Below are positions 24,960 through 35,605 of a stretch of DNA of 64,000 nt, one piece after another (positions within the stretch are counted from its first letter, which is position 1; every line of letters begins with the position of its first letter). The stretch is from contig JAVTVY010018773.1 in the NCBI GenBank assembly GCA_036873755.1, forward strand, positions 1 to 64,000, given 5' to 3'. The stretch comes from Hanleya hanleyi (Eukaryota; Mollusca; Polyplacophora; Lepidopleurida; Hanleyidae). The translations under genes and the position numbers were made by a program. Under the pieces are notes generated by a model, which worked only from the letters and a program-made list of their open reading frames with translations, was not told the DNA's origin and ran no database searches.

Positions 24960-25361
24960 ACTATAATAAGCAATTATGTTTAATACAGTGGCAATCTTGG
25001 AATTCATTTTTATCTGCCTTAGATAATAAGTTACAATCAATTATGTCTAATACGGCGGCCATCTTGAAATCCAATATGGCCGACACCGGATGTTCACAAT
25101 AATGTCTTTACTGGATTCCTTGACCCTGAAAATGTGGGGGTAGGCACTGAAATCACCTTTCTATCTGCCTTAGTTACAAAGTTATAGGCAAAAGTATGTC
25201 GAATATGGCGGCCATATTGAAATTCAAGATGGCGGCCACCAGGGGGCGTTTCAGAGTTGGGTCTTAATTGAAAAATGATCCTACAGGGATCCCCTACAGG
25301 TGTGCCAAGTTTCATAATTTCTCCACAAAGTGAAATATTTTTCGACTTAGCCGCTGGACTA
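24960..25361 (-). repeat. Right terminal inverted repeat
   Basis: Reverse-complement partner of 19572-20072. It contains one full and one shortened version of the subterminal block, so the arms differ in length (~400 versus ~500 bp) while remaining highly similar. Confidence 0.8.
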
Positions 25362-25657
25362 AACACCTAAAATACATCGCGCTGCAATAGGATGAGTTTA
25401 AGTTTGGTCACGAAGGCCGTAGGCACAATGTGGAGATGTTTCCTGAAAAGAAAGATATTCTCGTGTATTTAAAGCTGGATTAACACCCCAATACCTGACA
25501 AAAAATGCTTTGGCCCACCAATTAATCGAAGCAAGCAACACCTGCAAGTCGCGTGCCTGAAATCGACACGGGTTGGACAGTCCACAGTATGACAGCTATA
25601 GGGGCGTGCTAAAACGCCATTAACGATCAAAATGATGCAAGCGTGACCCTTGGTTTT

Positions 25658-25745
25658 AGCACCGGTTCTCGTCAGATCACCGAAGTTAGAGCGTTGAGCT
25701 CGGCCAATACTTGGATGGGTGACCGGGTGCTGTACTGGCTGGGTT
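25658..25745 (+). rRNA. 5S rRNA-derived fragment (pseudogene or SINE3-type head)
   Basis: AGCACCGGTTCTCGTCAGAT, CACCGAAGTTAGAGCG and TACTTGGATGGGTGACCGGG are in the order found in animal 5S rRNA and include its internal promoter region. The first ~40 nt do not match 5S, and the stretch between GGGTGACC and GGGTGCTGT is shortened, so this is not a functional 5S gene. It could be a 5S-derived SINE head; I see no clear A-rich tail or target duplication. Confidence 0.7.
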
Positions 25746-26333
25746 GATCAGTGTTCAGCATAATGATTTGATTGTGTACCTATCATACCTCCAAAAATGT
25801 TTAATAAAATCAACAACTTTGAATAAATCTCCGCGGCAAAAAACTGTTTCTCCAACTTTAATTGACTCCATGATGTACGGCAACAGGATGTACAAGAAGA
25901 TACAGGCAGGCGATAAATGTTGATATCCATTTCAATCCTATTACCCTTCTGGACGAGTTCAACTGGACACGCGAAGAATATTATGATACATAAATTATAA
26001 TACATAAATTATGATATCATATAATCCACACCGATTGGTTAATGGAATTAGATGCCACCTGGGCTTCCTTCTTTACATGTAATAATATTATTTGGTAAAA
26101 CACATGGAGTGTGGTAGAACTCGAGACATCATCTGCAGAAGTTAAAGCAAACTGCAATGATGAATTTCACTGTTGATCTTTTGACTCCAAATAACTGAAC
26201 TATTTGAAGTCAAATGGCCAATATTTCTGTAACTGTGAAAACCACTAGAGCATACCTCAGTAATTGACAACACACCTGTGAAATTCAAGCAGATCTTTGG
26301 ATTGTCCGGACAAGCTTAAGTGTTACCGAGGGA

Positions 26334-26516
26334 CAAGAGTTCGAATACTCTTCCAATTCGAGAACGGGCACATCCACGGAGTCGAGCAGCGACAGTGATG
26401 TGGATGTGCCGCCGGTGCCTGTCCCCTATCAGCATGCACCGCTACCACTTTGTGCACAGCCTGTGACTGCGGAGGAATGCGTTTTTATAGAAAAGTTCAG
26501 CAAAGCTGATGTTTCG
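26334..26516 (+). CDS. Possible isolated coding exon (acidic Ser/Asp- and Pro-rich), unassigned
   Basis: An open stretch encodes a serine/aspartate run (TESSSDSDVDV), a proline-rich VPPVPVPY, then CAQPVTAEECVFIEKFSKAD. It ends at a good 5' splice-like site (TTTC|GTAAGA near 26515) and is GC-richer than its AT-rich surroundings. There is no convincing acceptor and no neighbouring exon that I recognise. It may be an exon fragment of a transposon or host gene. Low confidence. Confidence 0.25.
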
Positions 26517-26519
26517 TAA

Positions 26520-27400
26520 GAAAAAATGAATATATCTTCATCTAAATAATGACCAAACATGTATTAGGGCCTAATTGGGAGTCCGAAATAGGAGTGACCT
26601 AAATCATAAATAGCATGGCAGTGTTTGTTTTTTTTCGATTATCACCTTACGAGCTCATCAATTGTGATATGGACTTTTTGTGGCTGTTAAAAATACGAGA
26701 AACCATATTACTCTTGATTTATTTAATTTAGCAAATTTTCAGATTTAGCGAAAACGTTAAAATCCCTAACTCATAATATGCAAATGAAAACCTGAAATGT
26801 CTAAAATATCGGCCTGAAATAATTACTATGGTCAATGAAAATGTGTATCATCGTATTTCTATTGATATCCAACTGACCATCGCAATTTTTCAGTGGTGAT
26901 ATTCCAGTATGAGGTGATTTAGCAATAAAGATTTGTTTCGTCATATTTTTTTCATTTTGTAAACTTTATAAAGTACACGTTTACTTCCAAAGAGTTTTCC
27001 CAGAATGAATATATGAATTTTCATCGTCAAATTAAAACACTGAGCTGTTATTTTGTCCAATGTAAACTGTTCCTTTCAAATGGATATCTTCGCTACAGAT
27101 GTTATTAAATGGTAAGTAAGCCTTCAATAAAATGTAAAAATAAACTTTTCTACCTTCCTGAATCTAGAATTTACAGGTTTTTTAACCGGCTCAGATTTAT
27201 AAAATAATGGAAAAATAATTGGCGCATAAAAGACGTCTTCTATGTTTTTAGTGTTTTCCCAGATATTATTGGAAGTGAATAAAAAAAATTGTGGTGTGAA
27301 TTTTCTGCGAAAAAAGGTATGATTATAGCGATATCCGCTGTGGAAACATGGTGTGCATGGTGAAAGACAATCAAAAGATTTATATATGTTGAGTACATTC
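26520..27400. other. No gene seen
   Basis: AT-rich sequence with no recognisable gene, repeat or RNA. Confidence 0.5.
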
Positions 27401-27406
27401 ATCTTA

Positions 27407-28246
27407 TGAAATTTGAGGTCTTTAAGGCGACAGGGCTTGTGCGCGTGATCTTAAGATGTTGTAACGCGAAGTCGTCTCAAGACACAGGGATGGTCTTCAT
27501 AAAACCTGTACAATAATAGTTTCAAAGGTCCGGCTTCTGAGATTTCTCGAAGTCTTGACAACCTCTTTAAATGAGAGAGGATACAACGAAAACGAAGTTC
27601 AATGTCTGTTGAATATTAAGCCGATTTATTGTAAATTCATTCCACCTAACTTAGGAATGACCGGCATTATTTGGCAGGCAGACTAGCACAACTTCATCAA
27701 CATCAGACAATTCTGTAAACAGTCACTTCGGAACTGGAGATAGCAATAACCATTATCGGAGACATGAGCCTCTGTGAGACCTGATGGTTTAGCCATCAGG
27801 GAGACCTGGTGTTACTAGTCTGACCATATGTGCCGTTCATTCCGTTGTATACAAAGCTAGACGTTACAATGTCAATTTAACCCGACATAGATGTCCTTCG
27901 GTACAATTATGAGAGACAGATCACAAATCTGTCTCATTACATAATTCATTCGTCAAAACCAAGGTTAAATCATTATACTTATATAAGCGGTTTCTACGTT
28001 ATCTGTATAAATCTGAACTTACATAACTAATTCTCACATATAGTTGTGTTTGCAATAACCGACCTGAAGGGTCATGGAATAGTATTTCGGGAATAGTTTT
28101 GTCAAAACACATCACAATATGCACACAGATTTATATAAAATTGGTAAATGAAAAGTCAGAATTTATACATTTATATGGTGGTCAAGAATCGACATCTTAC
28201 ATATCTTTTATCCATTTATATGGTGGTCAAGAATCGATATTTCACA
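27407..28246 (-). repeat. LTR (3' LTR on the minus strand)
   Basis: 840-bp LTR. It contains an internal duplication CATTTATATGGTGGTCAAGA at its start (minus-strand sense) and a CATCAGG / CCTGATG inverted pair (CCTGATGGTTTAGCCATCAG near 27780). Confidence 0.75.
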
Positions 28247-30040
28247 CATCATCCAACAATGGAAGATGAAAAATACGAACGAAGATCGTTTATTCATCTC
28301 AAAGTATAAACACAAAATGCATAAGGCAGCAAGAATAATAAAAAAATGTCAAAGAATAGTCCATTATGAATAGCCAAGGTCGTTATCAGAAATATCGGTC
28401 GAATACCAGAAACAATTTATTCAATTACCGTAGTCCATATTCATTGCGTAAAGTCATAAGGCCATATTTACTATCATTTCTCAATGAAAGTACCCTAGGT
28501 ATGTGGGACACGTGCCAGTCACAGACAAGTGTGGACATGTCAAAACAATGTGCTCAAAACATGGCGCAAATATCAAAACAATTGCTGGAAAATTCATACA
28601 TTAGCTTCAAATCCAAAATAGTTTATCAACACATTAGATGTTCATGAAAATGAAAACAAATAACATTTATCTGTATCAAAATGTAAAAACTCCAACCTAC
28701 ATGCAAGATAATGTCAATCAGAACAAACAGAAGCAAATTATTTCGAAACAGAAATAATATACCAGTTCAGTGCAAGAAAAATCATACCAATTCAGTGCAA
28801 GAGAAATCATTATGAAAGCTAGAAGCTTATGGTTGACATGGACACAATATGTATTACACTTAACGAAGTTGTCAATACGTGTTAATTGAAACCAATTTGT
28901 CATCCAACATCTCAGACTTATATCTGAGGATCCAAACAACAATACAAAAAAACAAATAACCAAATATCCAGGCTTCTATGGCCTAATCAGGAAATGTGGG
29001 GGCACATCAGCCAACACCCACCATGGCTTCCACGGCCTATTCCAAGCATTCATATGCTACAAACACTAGTACGTACATGTACTCAGTGTATACGCGATAA
29101 TCTTAGTTTCATTTAGCTCAAATTGCGTTAAGTGTTTAGCTCACCAGCTACACTAGCTATTATGGAAACTGATCGCGATAAATATCATAAAAAAAAATCA
29201 TTGTAGATTCACATCACAAGATTCTAATACAAACTTCAAAGGCTAGATTTATCAATCTGCAAATGACTAAATTTATCAGTTGCAAAGGTTCATTCAATCT
29301 ATCGGTTTTATCATTGATTTATCAACTTCACTGGGCATGCGCAGTATCAATAATTAACAAAACGTGCACAATATACGAAAGATGTCAACAGTTCCTATAA
29401 GGTATTACCATAGCACATATAACATGATTGTTCAATACATGTTACCAACCTGTTTGGGGATTCAGTCCAAAATGTTCCAAGAAAGTTATAAGAATATACA
29501 ATGTCTTAGAGTTCGTTAGGCATGATCCAGTTCTCTAAATTACACACTGTTCATCACACGCACTATTGTCAATCAGTGAGAACTTCACAACGTCAGACAG
29601 AAAGTTCAGGCAGAGAATATATCACAACACAGTTATGTTTTCAATCACTATGGCCATTTGCAAGGCTCTGTTAAGTAGAACGAATCAAACTGTACCTGTA
29701 TATACTTTTTCCACGGAATGGACTCGTTCCAGAGGTTTCTGGCACACGCTGTCACGTCACCAAAGAAGAGAAGAAACATGTCGATGTTATAGGAAGGAAC
29801 AGTGTTTGGGTCGAAATTTTATCACTGAGATGGACATCACTCATGGCAGTTGTGGACATCAGTTTGGATTTCCTTCCAGTGCGAATTACAGGGCAGTTCA
29901 AGGAGGTGTTGAACAGGATCACATATTTCACAATGATCAAAAAACAAGGACACCAAATGTTTTCATCAGTCACCGTCCCCGTCTGGGTGACTTAATTACC
30001 GCCTGCTATACCTCAGCAGGTGCAGAAAGAAAGGAAGGTC
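28247..30040. other. Interior of LTR element, no coding domain recognised
   Basis: The frames here (for example 28366-28647 and 29566-30117 plus) are antisense to the element and show no known domain. Treated as non-coding interior. Confidence 0.5.
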
Positions 30041-30046
30041 ATTTAC

Positions 30047-30166
30047 CTGTTCTCTTTGTAATTGACGATTGTCCTTGGCCAGAATATCAGTTCGAAGATT
30101 GTCCACAAGTTTCGTGACGCCTTGAGCAATGGTCTGGAGCTCCTGTAGTTTTTCTGGCTCAGCCAT
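30047..30166 (-). CDS. Short gag-leader-like exon of the LTR element
   Basis: Just inside the minus-strand 5' LTR, an ATG (30164-30166) opens a 40-codon hydrophilic, helix-prone stretch beginning MAEPEKLQELQ. It ends in a consensus 5' splice site CAG|GTAAAT (exon end 30047); unspliced, the frame would stop ~14 codons later. Position and composition suggest a gag start joined by splicing to a downstream exon that this copy lacks or that I do not recognise. Confidence 0.35.
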
Positions 30167-30272
30167 TTTGTCCAAAAATTAGTACTCTCAGTGTCCTCGG
30201 TCGATCGTCTCATGATCTTGTAGTTGTATCCAAAAGAAAATTGTCTTTATCCGAAAGCAACGCTCGCCATTA

Positions 30273-31079
30273 TGAAATTTGAGGTCTGTAAGACGAAGGG
30301 CTTGTGCGCGTGATCTTAAGATGTTGTAACGCGAAGTCGTCTCAAGACACAGGGATGGTCTTCATAAGACCTATACAATAATAGTTTCCAAGGTCCGACA
30401 ACCTCTTTAAATGAGAGAGGATACAACGAAAACGAAGTTCAATGTCTGTTGAATATTAAGCCGATTTATTGTAAATTCATTCCACCTAACTTAGGAATGA
30501 CCGGCATCATTTGGCAGGCAGACTAGCACAACTTCATCAACATCAGACAAATCTGTAAACAGTCACTTCGGAACTGGAGATAGCAATAACCATTATCGGA
30601 GACATGAGCCTCTGTGAGACCTGATGGTTTAGCCATCAGGGAGACGTGGTGTTACTAGTCTGACCATATGTGCCGTTCATTCCGTTATATACAACGCTAG
30701 ACGTTACAATGCCAATTTAACCCGACATAGATGTCCTTACAACTACGGTACAATTATGACAGACAGTCATTACATAATTCATTCGTCAAAACCAAGGTTA
30801 AATCATTATACTTATATAAGCGGTTTGTACGTTATCTGTATAAATCTGAACTTACATAACTAATTCTCACATATAGTTGTGTTTGCAATAACCGACCTGA
30901 AGGGTCATGGAATAGTATTTCGGGAATAGTTTTGTCAAAACACATCACAATATACATACAGATTTATATAAAATTGGTAAATGAAAAGTCAGAATTTATA
31001 CATGTATATGGTGGTCAAGAATCGACATCTTACATATCTTTTATCCATTTATATGGTGGTCAAGAATCGATATTTCACA
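30273..31079 (-). repeat. LTR (5' LTR on the minus strand)
   Basis: 807-bp partner of 27407-28246. It lacks a short segment (CGGCTTCTGAGATTTCTCGA region) and differs by scattered substitutions, so the insertion is not very recent. Confidence 0.75.
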
Positions 31080-31141
31080 ATCTGAGTTTTTTCCCCAATG
31101 TATAATGCTCAATAATAAAGCTACAATCGACACCCCGTTGA

Positions 31142-31579
31142 TTATATATAAAAGTCACAGATCGGTATTCCTGCTTCTATGCTTAGGGTCGGCACGAACA
31201 CGTAGTGTCCATGGGCGCGGACGTCAGCTATATTAGCTTTCAAATATTGTGAGCGTCTTCGGTCCATTTTGCCGTCAATATATTCGATATCAACTTCGGT
31301 GTTATCTATCATATACTGCGTCCGATACCTATTCCTATACAGGGCCAGGCCCTGCAGTGAAGTGCAGAGCATGTGCTCGCTCACACTTCTTATATCTTCG
31401 ATGTATCTTCTTTTTTCGAACGCCGTTGACATCGTATTGTCGACGTAGCAACCACGACACAATGTTGGAATCGCATTTGCCTTCAGCGATACCTTCCTTC
31501 TTGGTGAACCGAGCTGTAGAATTGATGGACATCCGTCAAAGCACTCCTTTACCGGCACTAAATAGCCCAAACTGGCCAC
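31142..31579 (-). pseudogene. Possible THAP-type fragment, unassigned 145-codon frame
   Basis: A minus-strand open frame without a convincing start. Its first part (KECFDGCPSILQL followed by RRKVSLKANAIPTLC) resembles the C-terminal signature of THAP zinc fingers, where a Cys/His-Phe segment is followed by a conserved A-x-P-T. The remainder (VDNTMSTAFEKRRYIEDI.. to FVPTLSIEAGIPICD) looks like ordinary protein but matches nothing I know. THAP domains occur in P-element and some Kolobok transposases as well as host genes. The N-terminal zinc ligands are not visible upstream, so it is partial at best. Confidence 0.3.
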
Positions 31580-31983
31580 TCACGGATTCTATCCGTTACT
31601 CTATAATACGTGAATCTGACGGGAAGGTGTGAAAGCTTAACTGTTTCTTTCCTTTGTTGAAACAAACTTGAGTGTGACATTAAGCCAAATTCCCTCCCCT
31701 CCCTCCCTTTCCTTTGTTGGAATTGTTTCCACACTCAATAATCGCACAGTACACCATGATGTTTTCCCCCTCTCGGAGCTCGATACGAATCTGAGCTTCG
31801 TCATCAAAGCACAATGACGTCATAAATCAACAGCGATAATCATGTCACTTTCAGCTGTCAGATTTTTCGTCCAGATCAGAATGGGTTTTATGCGTATTTA
31901 TAACGGCATTTTTATTCAAATATCTTTCTCAAAGGAATTTATGTTTTGTTAATCTTAAATCCCACAGCTAGCGTATCAAATTC

Positions 31984-32120
31984 CGCTTAAGCTGGGGCTA
32001 GGGCCTGTGTGGATACTTCATATTCTATACATGAACAACTGCAATAAATGCGCGGCTGAGATACTAAGGCTACGTCCGAGAAAACACCGTATTCTCGAGT
32101 CTGAATGCGAGATGCCGAGG
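31984..32120 (+). repeat. Dispersed module shared with the RT-element 3' region
   Basis: ATTCCGCTTAAGCTGGGGCT corresponds to ATTCCGCTTAACCTGGGGCT at 57411. The following TGAACAACTGCAATAAATGC plus GCGGCTGAGATACTAAGG matches 4137-4215 in the 5.87-kb units (and their copies), and more weakly 57478-57510, 58152-58180 and 59575-59606. Confidence 0.6.
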
Positions 32121-32254
32121 GAAGCTCTCCAGTAGATTCAATCCATTCCATTTTCAGTGGCAGAAAATCGGAACTAAATATTCCAGACAAAGCCTGGTTT
32201 CCTCCATGGATGTTCAGGTTTATGTATATATATTCTGCATTTTTGCTCAATCAT

Positions 32255-33660
32255 ATTATTTTTTGAATGCATAACGCACAGTTATCACACGCACAGACGG
32301 CCTCCTTTACGTGAGAACGGCAGATCAACCAATGCCATTAAAGCACTAAATCAACTACAAATCTAAATCAAACAAAAAAGTAATTTATTATAATAAATAC
32401 TAACAATTCTCTCCGAACAAACTCCCAAATACAACATACAATATCATTAAATCTTGAGTACCTTGAAAACATGCAATCTAATGTTTCTTAACTAATAACA
32501 CAACATATTTCCAATTACCACAGCATATTTCAAATGGCATTGTCTTTCACAGAATGGCTTCACGAAGCCGGATCCCAGAAGGCTCCGTGAGAACAGTAAG
32601 GAATTCTTTTCCAAAATCTGTAAAGTATGTTTTTCTCATCGCAAGTTAAGAAAGCTGGGAGAAAAACATCTTCCAATGAGGAAGTGGCTTTTATTCTCAA
32701 ACAGAATAATCTTATTTCAAGTTTAGTTGTCTAGTGTCCATGTATCGCCATCTCATTTGGATCCGTCATTCCAATACTAATTACTTAAACTTAATTTGCT
32801 ATTCAGCTTTCTTAACCGTTTTACCCATAAAGGGAGAAGGTTATCGTGACTCAGAGATACACGTAGTAATCAGTTATCTGTTCAGGAATTTGAAGGTTGC
32901 AAGAGCATTGGCCTGTAGACAATGTAGTGTATAATAATATCCGATATTTCTAACAGTTTATGATAACATTAACAGACCAGGTTAGAAAGAGTATCTTGTT
33001 TACTTCTCTTTGATTGTGAAATTACAAGCGTCTGATTCGTCATTCATTATTCAGCCGTTTATTATTATTATTACATCATCAGCACCAAATTAAAAAAAAA
33101 CAACAACACAAAAATCTTAGTGTACAAGCTAAAAAATAATCGACCGATACAAGAATACATTACATCCGTACTAAATCCAAACAGTATAAGTTAGCAAGTA
33201 GAAACCTATAACAGAATCCTAATTTATTTTGCTTTGTTACTCATTCAAATCAACAAGTAATCCTAACTAATATTAAATATTATAGAAATTAAGCAGAACA
33301 ATAATCATTTAACTATTAACTAAGGCAACTTTTCAAAATCAGCACACAGTGAATCAATATTCGATATGACAAATCAGATATATTCAAACATATTACATTG
33401 TAAGTCCAATTGCTCACTGTTCATATGTCGAGTAGCCTGCCAGTGTGGTCTATGTTTTAAGTGCACACAGGTGTACGTGAAGGGGAGTGGGGTAGGGGTC
33501 ACCTGTCTTAATACTTATATCACAGTCAAGACTGTCAAGACTGTCAAACATGGAGACACTTTAACAGTTGTCATACTAGATACCCAATAATGGAAAAATC
33601 GACAAGAACAAAACCACATAACATCAAGTACATCAGTAGTAGATGGGTCCCGATGTGGGT
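32255..33660. other. AT-rich stretch, no gene supported
   Basis: No coding region or RNA is recognised. It contains an (ATT)n microsatellite near 33060-33075. The short frames at 32734-32934 and 33366-33590 have no recognisable domain. Confidence 0.5.
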
Positions 33661-33722
33661 ATCTAGGTCAAGTATGACACGTTTGACGTCATCGTGTGAC
33701 GTAATGGGGTCGAGGTCACGGG

Positions 33723-33942
33723 AAAGTAGGTCGATTACGTAAGAAACCGGTCTAAATTATGTAATAGTGTTACGTAATTAGGTCATGGTCGCTCTAAAGT
33801 AGGTCGATTACGTAAGAAACCGGTCTAAATGATGTAATAGTGTTACGTAATTAGGTCATGGTCGCTCTAAAGTAGGTCGATTACGTAGGAAATCGATCTA
33901 AATTATGTAATAGTGTTACGTAATTAGGTCAGGGTCGTTATG
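33723..33942 (+). repeat. Three 73-bp tandem repeats with TTACGTAA sites
   Basis: The period is 73 bp (TTACGTAA or its variant at 33735, 33808 and 33881, then again at 33770, 33843 and 33916). Each repeat holds two copies of the palindrome TTACGTAA, one degraded to TTACGTAG at 33881. It also contains AAGTAGGTCGATTACGTAAG and TTAGGTCATGGTCGCTCTAA. TTACGTAA is the known consensus for PAR-type bZIP factors (E4BP4/HLF). Just upstream TTGACGTCATCGTGTGACGTAA carries CRE-type half sites. The block sits 100-300 bp before a TATA box and may be an enhancer. Confidence 0.8.
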
Positions 33943-34033
33943 ACCCGGGGGCATCGACCTTGACGCCTATTTTTAGCAGCCCCTTTGTTAACTAACAATA
34001 AAAACATCACGTGACCCTTTGACGGCTAACAGG

Positions 34034-34062
34034 ATAAAAGGATAGAGTTTTCGAGCTCAGTG
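34034..34062 (+). promoter_or_regulatory. Candidate TATA promoter
   Basis: ATAAAAGG at 34034-34041 is followed ~22-25 bp later by CTCAGTGG, an initiator-like sequence, and then by a short exon with a consensus splice donor. The arrangement fits a core promoter, but it is inferred from spacing alone. Confidence 0.4.
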
Positions 34063-34130
34063 GTCACAGGCCTCTGGCGCACGAAGATGCGTTTTTTACC
34101 TATTTGGTCGATTTTCTGTCTCGCTATACA

Positions 34131-34158
34131 ATGGATGACGAGAAAACATCTGATGAAG
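34131..34158 (+). CDS. Candidate short first coding exon
   Basis: ATGGATGACGAGAAAACATC opens a 28-nt acidic start (MDDEKTSDE) that ends at the perfect 5' splice site GAAG|GTAAGT (exon end 34158). It lies ~75 bp downstream of the presumed initiator. The next exon is not recognisable within the window, so the gene product is unknown; it could be driven by a mobile-element promoter. Confidence 0.3.
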
Positions 34159-34308
34159 GTAAGTTCGCATTATCAATCATTCCTTTGAGAACAAGCGGTT
34201 CGTTTCTTAAAAGATCTATTGGTCGAATCATAGCGTATGTTGAGAGAAGGTCTTTCATATATTATAGACTAACACAACACAATGTATTAGAGCAAATGAC
34301 ATGTATGC

Positions 34309-35045
34309 CTAACTGACCGTGCGAGCTAAATTATGTACATCGTATTGTCACAGCCGAGCGCACATCTATTGTCCTTCTCTGGCTCAACGGTCCATTGCAC
34401 TTTCGCAAACGGTCTCCTTTGATACGCGCCGGTGTACACGGAAACGACATTCTTTCAGAAACACTTTAATTTTCTTAGTCTAAAACAGTTCGATAATCGA
34501 GGTTTAGTAATTATTCGGCCTTAAATATATATATATGGGCGAATTTCTGTTAAATACTGTACGGTTGGACATACCGCCGGTATAGTTTATTCAACCCTTC
34601 CGTTAATATACGGCTTATAATACATGTATAGCTAACTGACCGTACGAGTTAAATTATGTACATCGTATTGTCACAGCCGAGCGCACATCTATTGTCATTC
34701 TCTGGGCGCAACGGTCCATTGCACTTTCGCAAACGGTCCCCCTTTGATACGGGCCGGTATACACGGAAACGACATTCTTTCAGAAACACTTGAATTTTCT
34801 TAGTCTAAAACAGTTCGATAATCGAGGTTTATTAATTATTCGGCCTTAAATATATATGTGCGCGAATTTCTGTCAAATACTGTACGGTTGGACATACCGC
34901 CGGTATAGTTTATTCAACCCCTTCCGTTAATATACGGCTTATAATACAAGTATAGCTAACTGACCGTGCGAGTTAAATTATGTACATCGTATTGTCACAG
35001 CCGAGCGCACATCTATTATCATTCTCTGTGCGCACCGGTCCATTC
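34309..35045. repeat. 323-bp tandem repeat, ~2.3 copies
   Basis: Copies start at 34309, 34632 and 34956 with CTAACTGACCGTNCGAG. Each includes TCGTATTGTCACAGCCGAGC, CGGAAACGACATTCTTTCAG and TACTGTACGGTTGGACATAC; the third copy breaks off near 35045. No gene is recognised within. Confidence 0.9.
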
Positions 35046-35049
35046 AGTT

Positions 35050-35605
35050 CAAATAGTGATGTATTATGCGTCGATATTGACATCAATACCATTCAAAAGA
35101 CCTTTATTCGGTGCCCCTAACATTGTCTCTGCACACGGGAGAAAATTGAACTATATTGCCGTGGACTAAAATAGGCCAACTGTTAGCCATGCACCTGTCT
35201 CTCTGGCCGAGTTACTGTGAGAATAAAAGAAACGTTTAACACTCTTTCTACCACAATTATTTCAAGAAATTCGATAAACTCATATAACATAATTTGACAA
35301 AAACAAAGATAAATTTTTACCGTATTAGCGTCGCTAAAATTATGGCCTCTCAATCGAACGTGTTATTTATCCGACAACTTACACTATTGTGCAAGTCACC
35401 AACACACTAGCATTGTTTTAGAAGTCACCAACACTCTAGCATTGTTTTACAATACAATACAGTAAACACACACGGTGAACATTGATAATGATAGCTCACG
35501 ATATGATGACTATTTGTATCGTGTTCCGACGAAGCGTAGCGTCCGCAAAAGCGCCCACAAACGTCCTATAGTGCCCGCAAGCGTCCGCAAAAGCGCCCGT
35601 GCTTA
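35050..35605. other. No gene seen
   Basis: Contains short local repeats such as CACCAACACNCTAGCATTGT (35399, 35428) and GCGTCCGCAAAAGCGCCC (35538, 35581), but no supported gene. Confidence 0.5.

Larger units (their letters stand above)
19572..25361 (+). mobile_element. Complete Academ-like DNA transposon, 5790 bp
   Basis: The outermost 16 bp, TAGTCCAGCGGCTAAG (19572-19587), recur inverted as CTTAGCCGCTGGACTA (25346-25361). AAC precedes the left end (19569-19571) and AAC follows the right end (25362-25364), a candidate 3-bp target duplication. The inverted repeats extend several hundred bases inward (about 19572-20072 and 24960-25361) and are rich in GATGGCCGCC / GGCCATATTGG. The single internal gene (20259-24851) is uninterrupted. 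A 3-bp duplication together with an XPG-like nuclease fits what I remember of the Academ superfamily. A TA duplication with ends GTCCAGCGG is a less favoured reading of the same junctions. Confidence 0.85.
27407..31079 (-). mobile_element. Non-autonomous LTR retrotransposon, ~3.67 kb
   Basis: Two direct repeats of 840 and 807 bp (27407-28246 and 30273-31079) bound a ~2-kb interior. Read on the minus strand each begins TGTGAAATATCGATTC and ends CCTCAAATTTCA, giving the usual TG..CA termini. ATCTTA (27401-27406) and ATCTGA (31080-31085) flank the element, a 6-bp duplication with one mismatch. Three bases inside the minus-strand 5' LTR comes TGGCGAGCG, a plausible tRNA primer-binding site (TGG matches a tRNA CCA end). 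I find no protease, reverse transcriptase, RNase H or integrase, and no strong polypurine tract, so it would depend on a relative. Confidence 0.75.

Noticed and set aside
26335..26365. Possible tRNA T-arm (GAGTTCGAATACTC)
   Set aside because: No acceptor stem, D-arm or anticodon arm can be built around it.
29566..30117. 183-codon plus-strand frame inside the LTR element
   Set aside because: It is antisense to the element and to the gag-like exon, with no recognisable domain.
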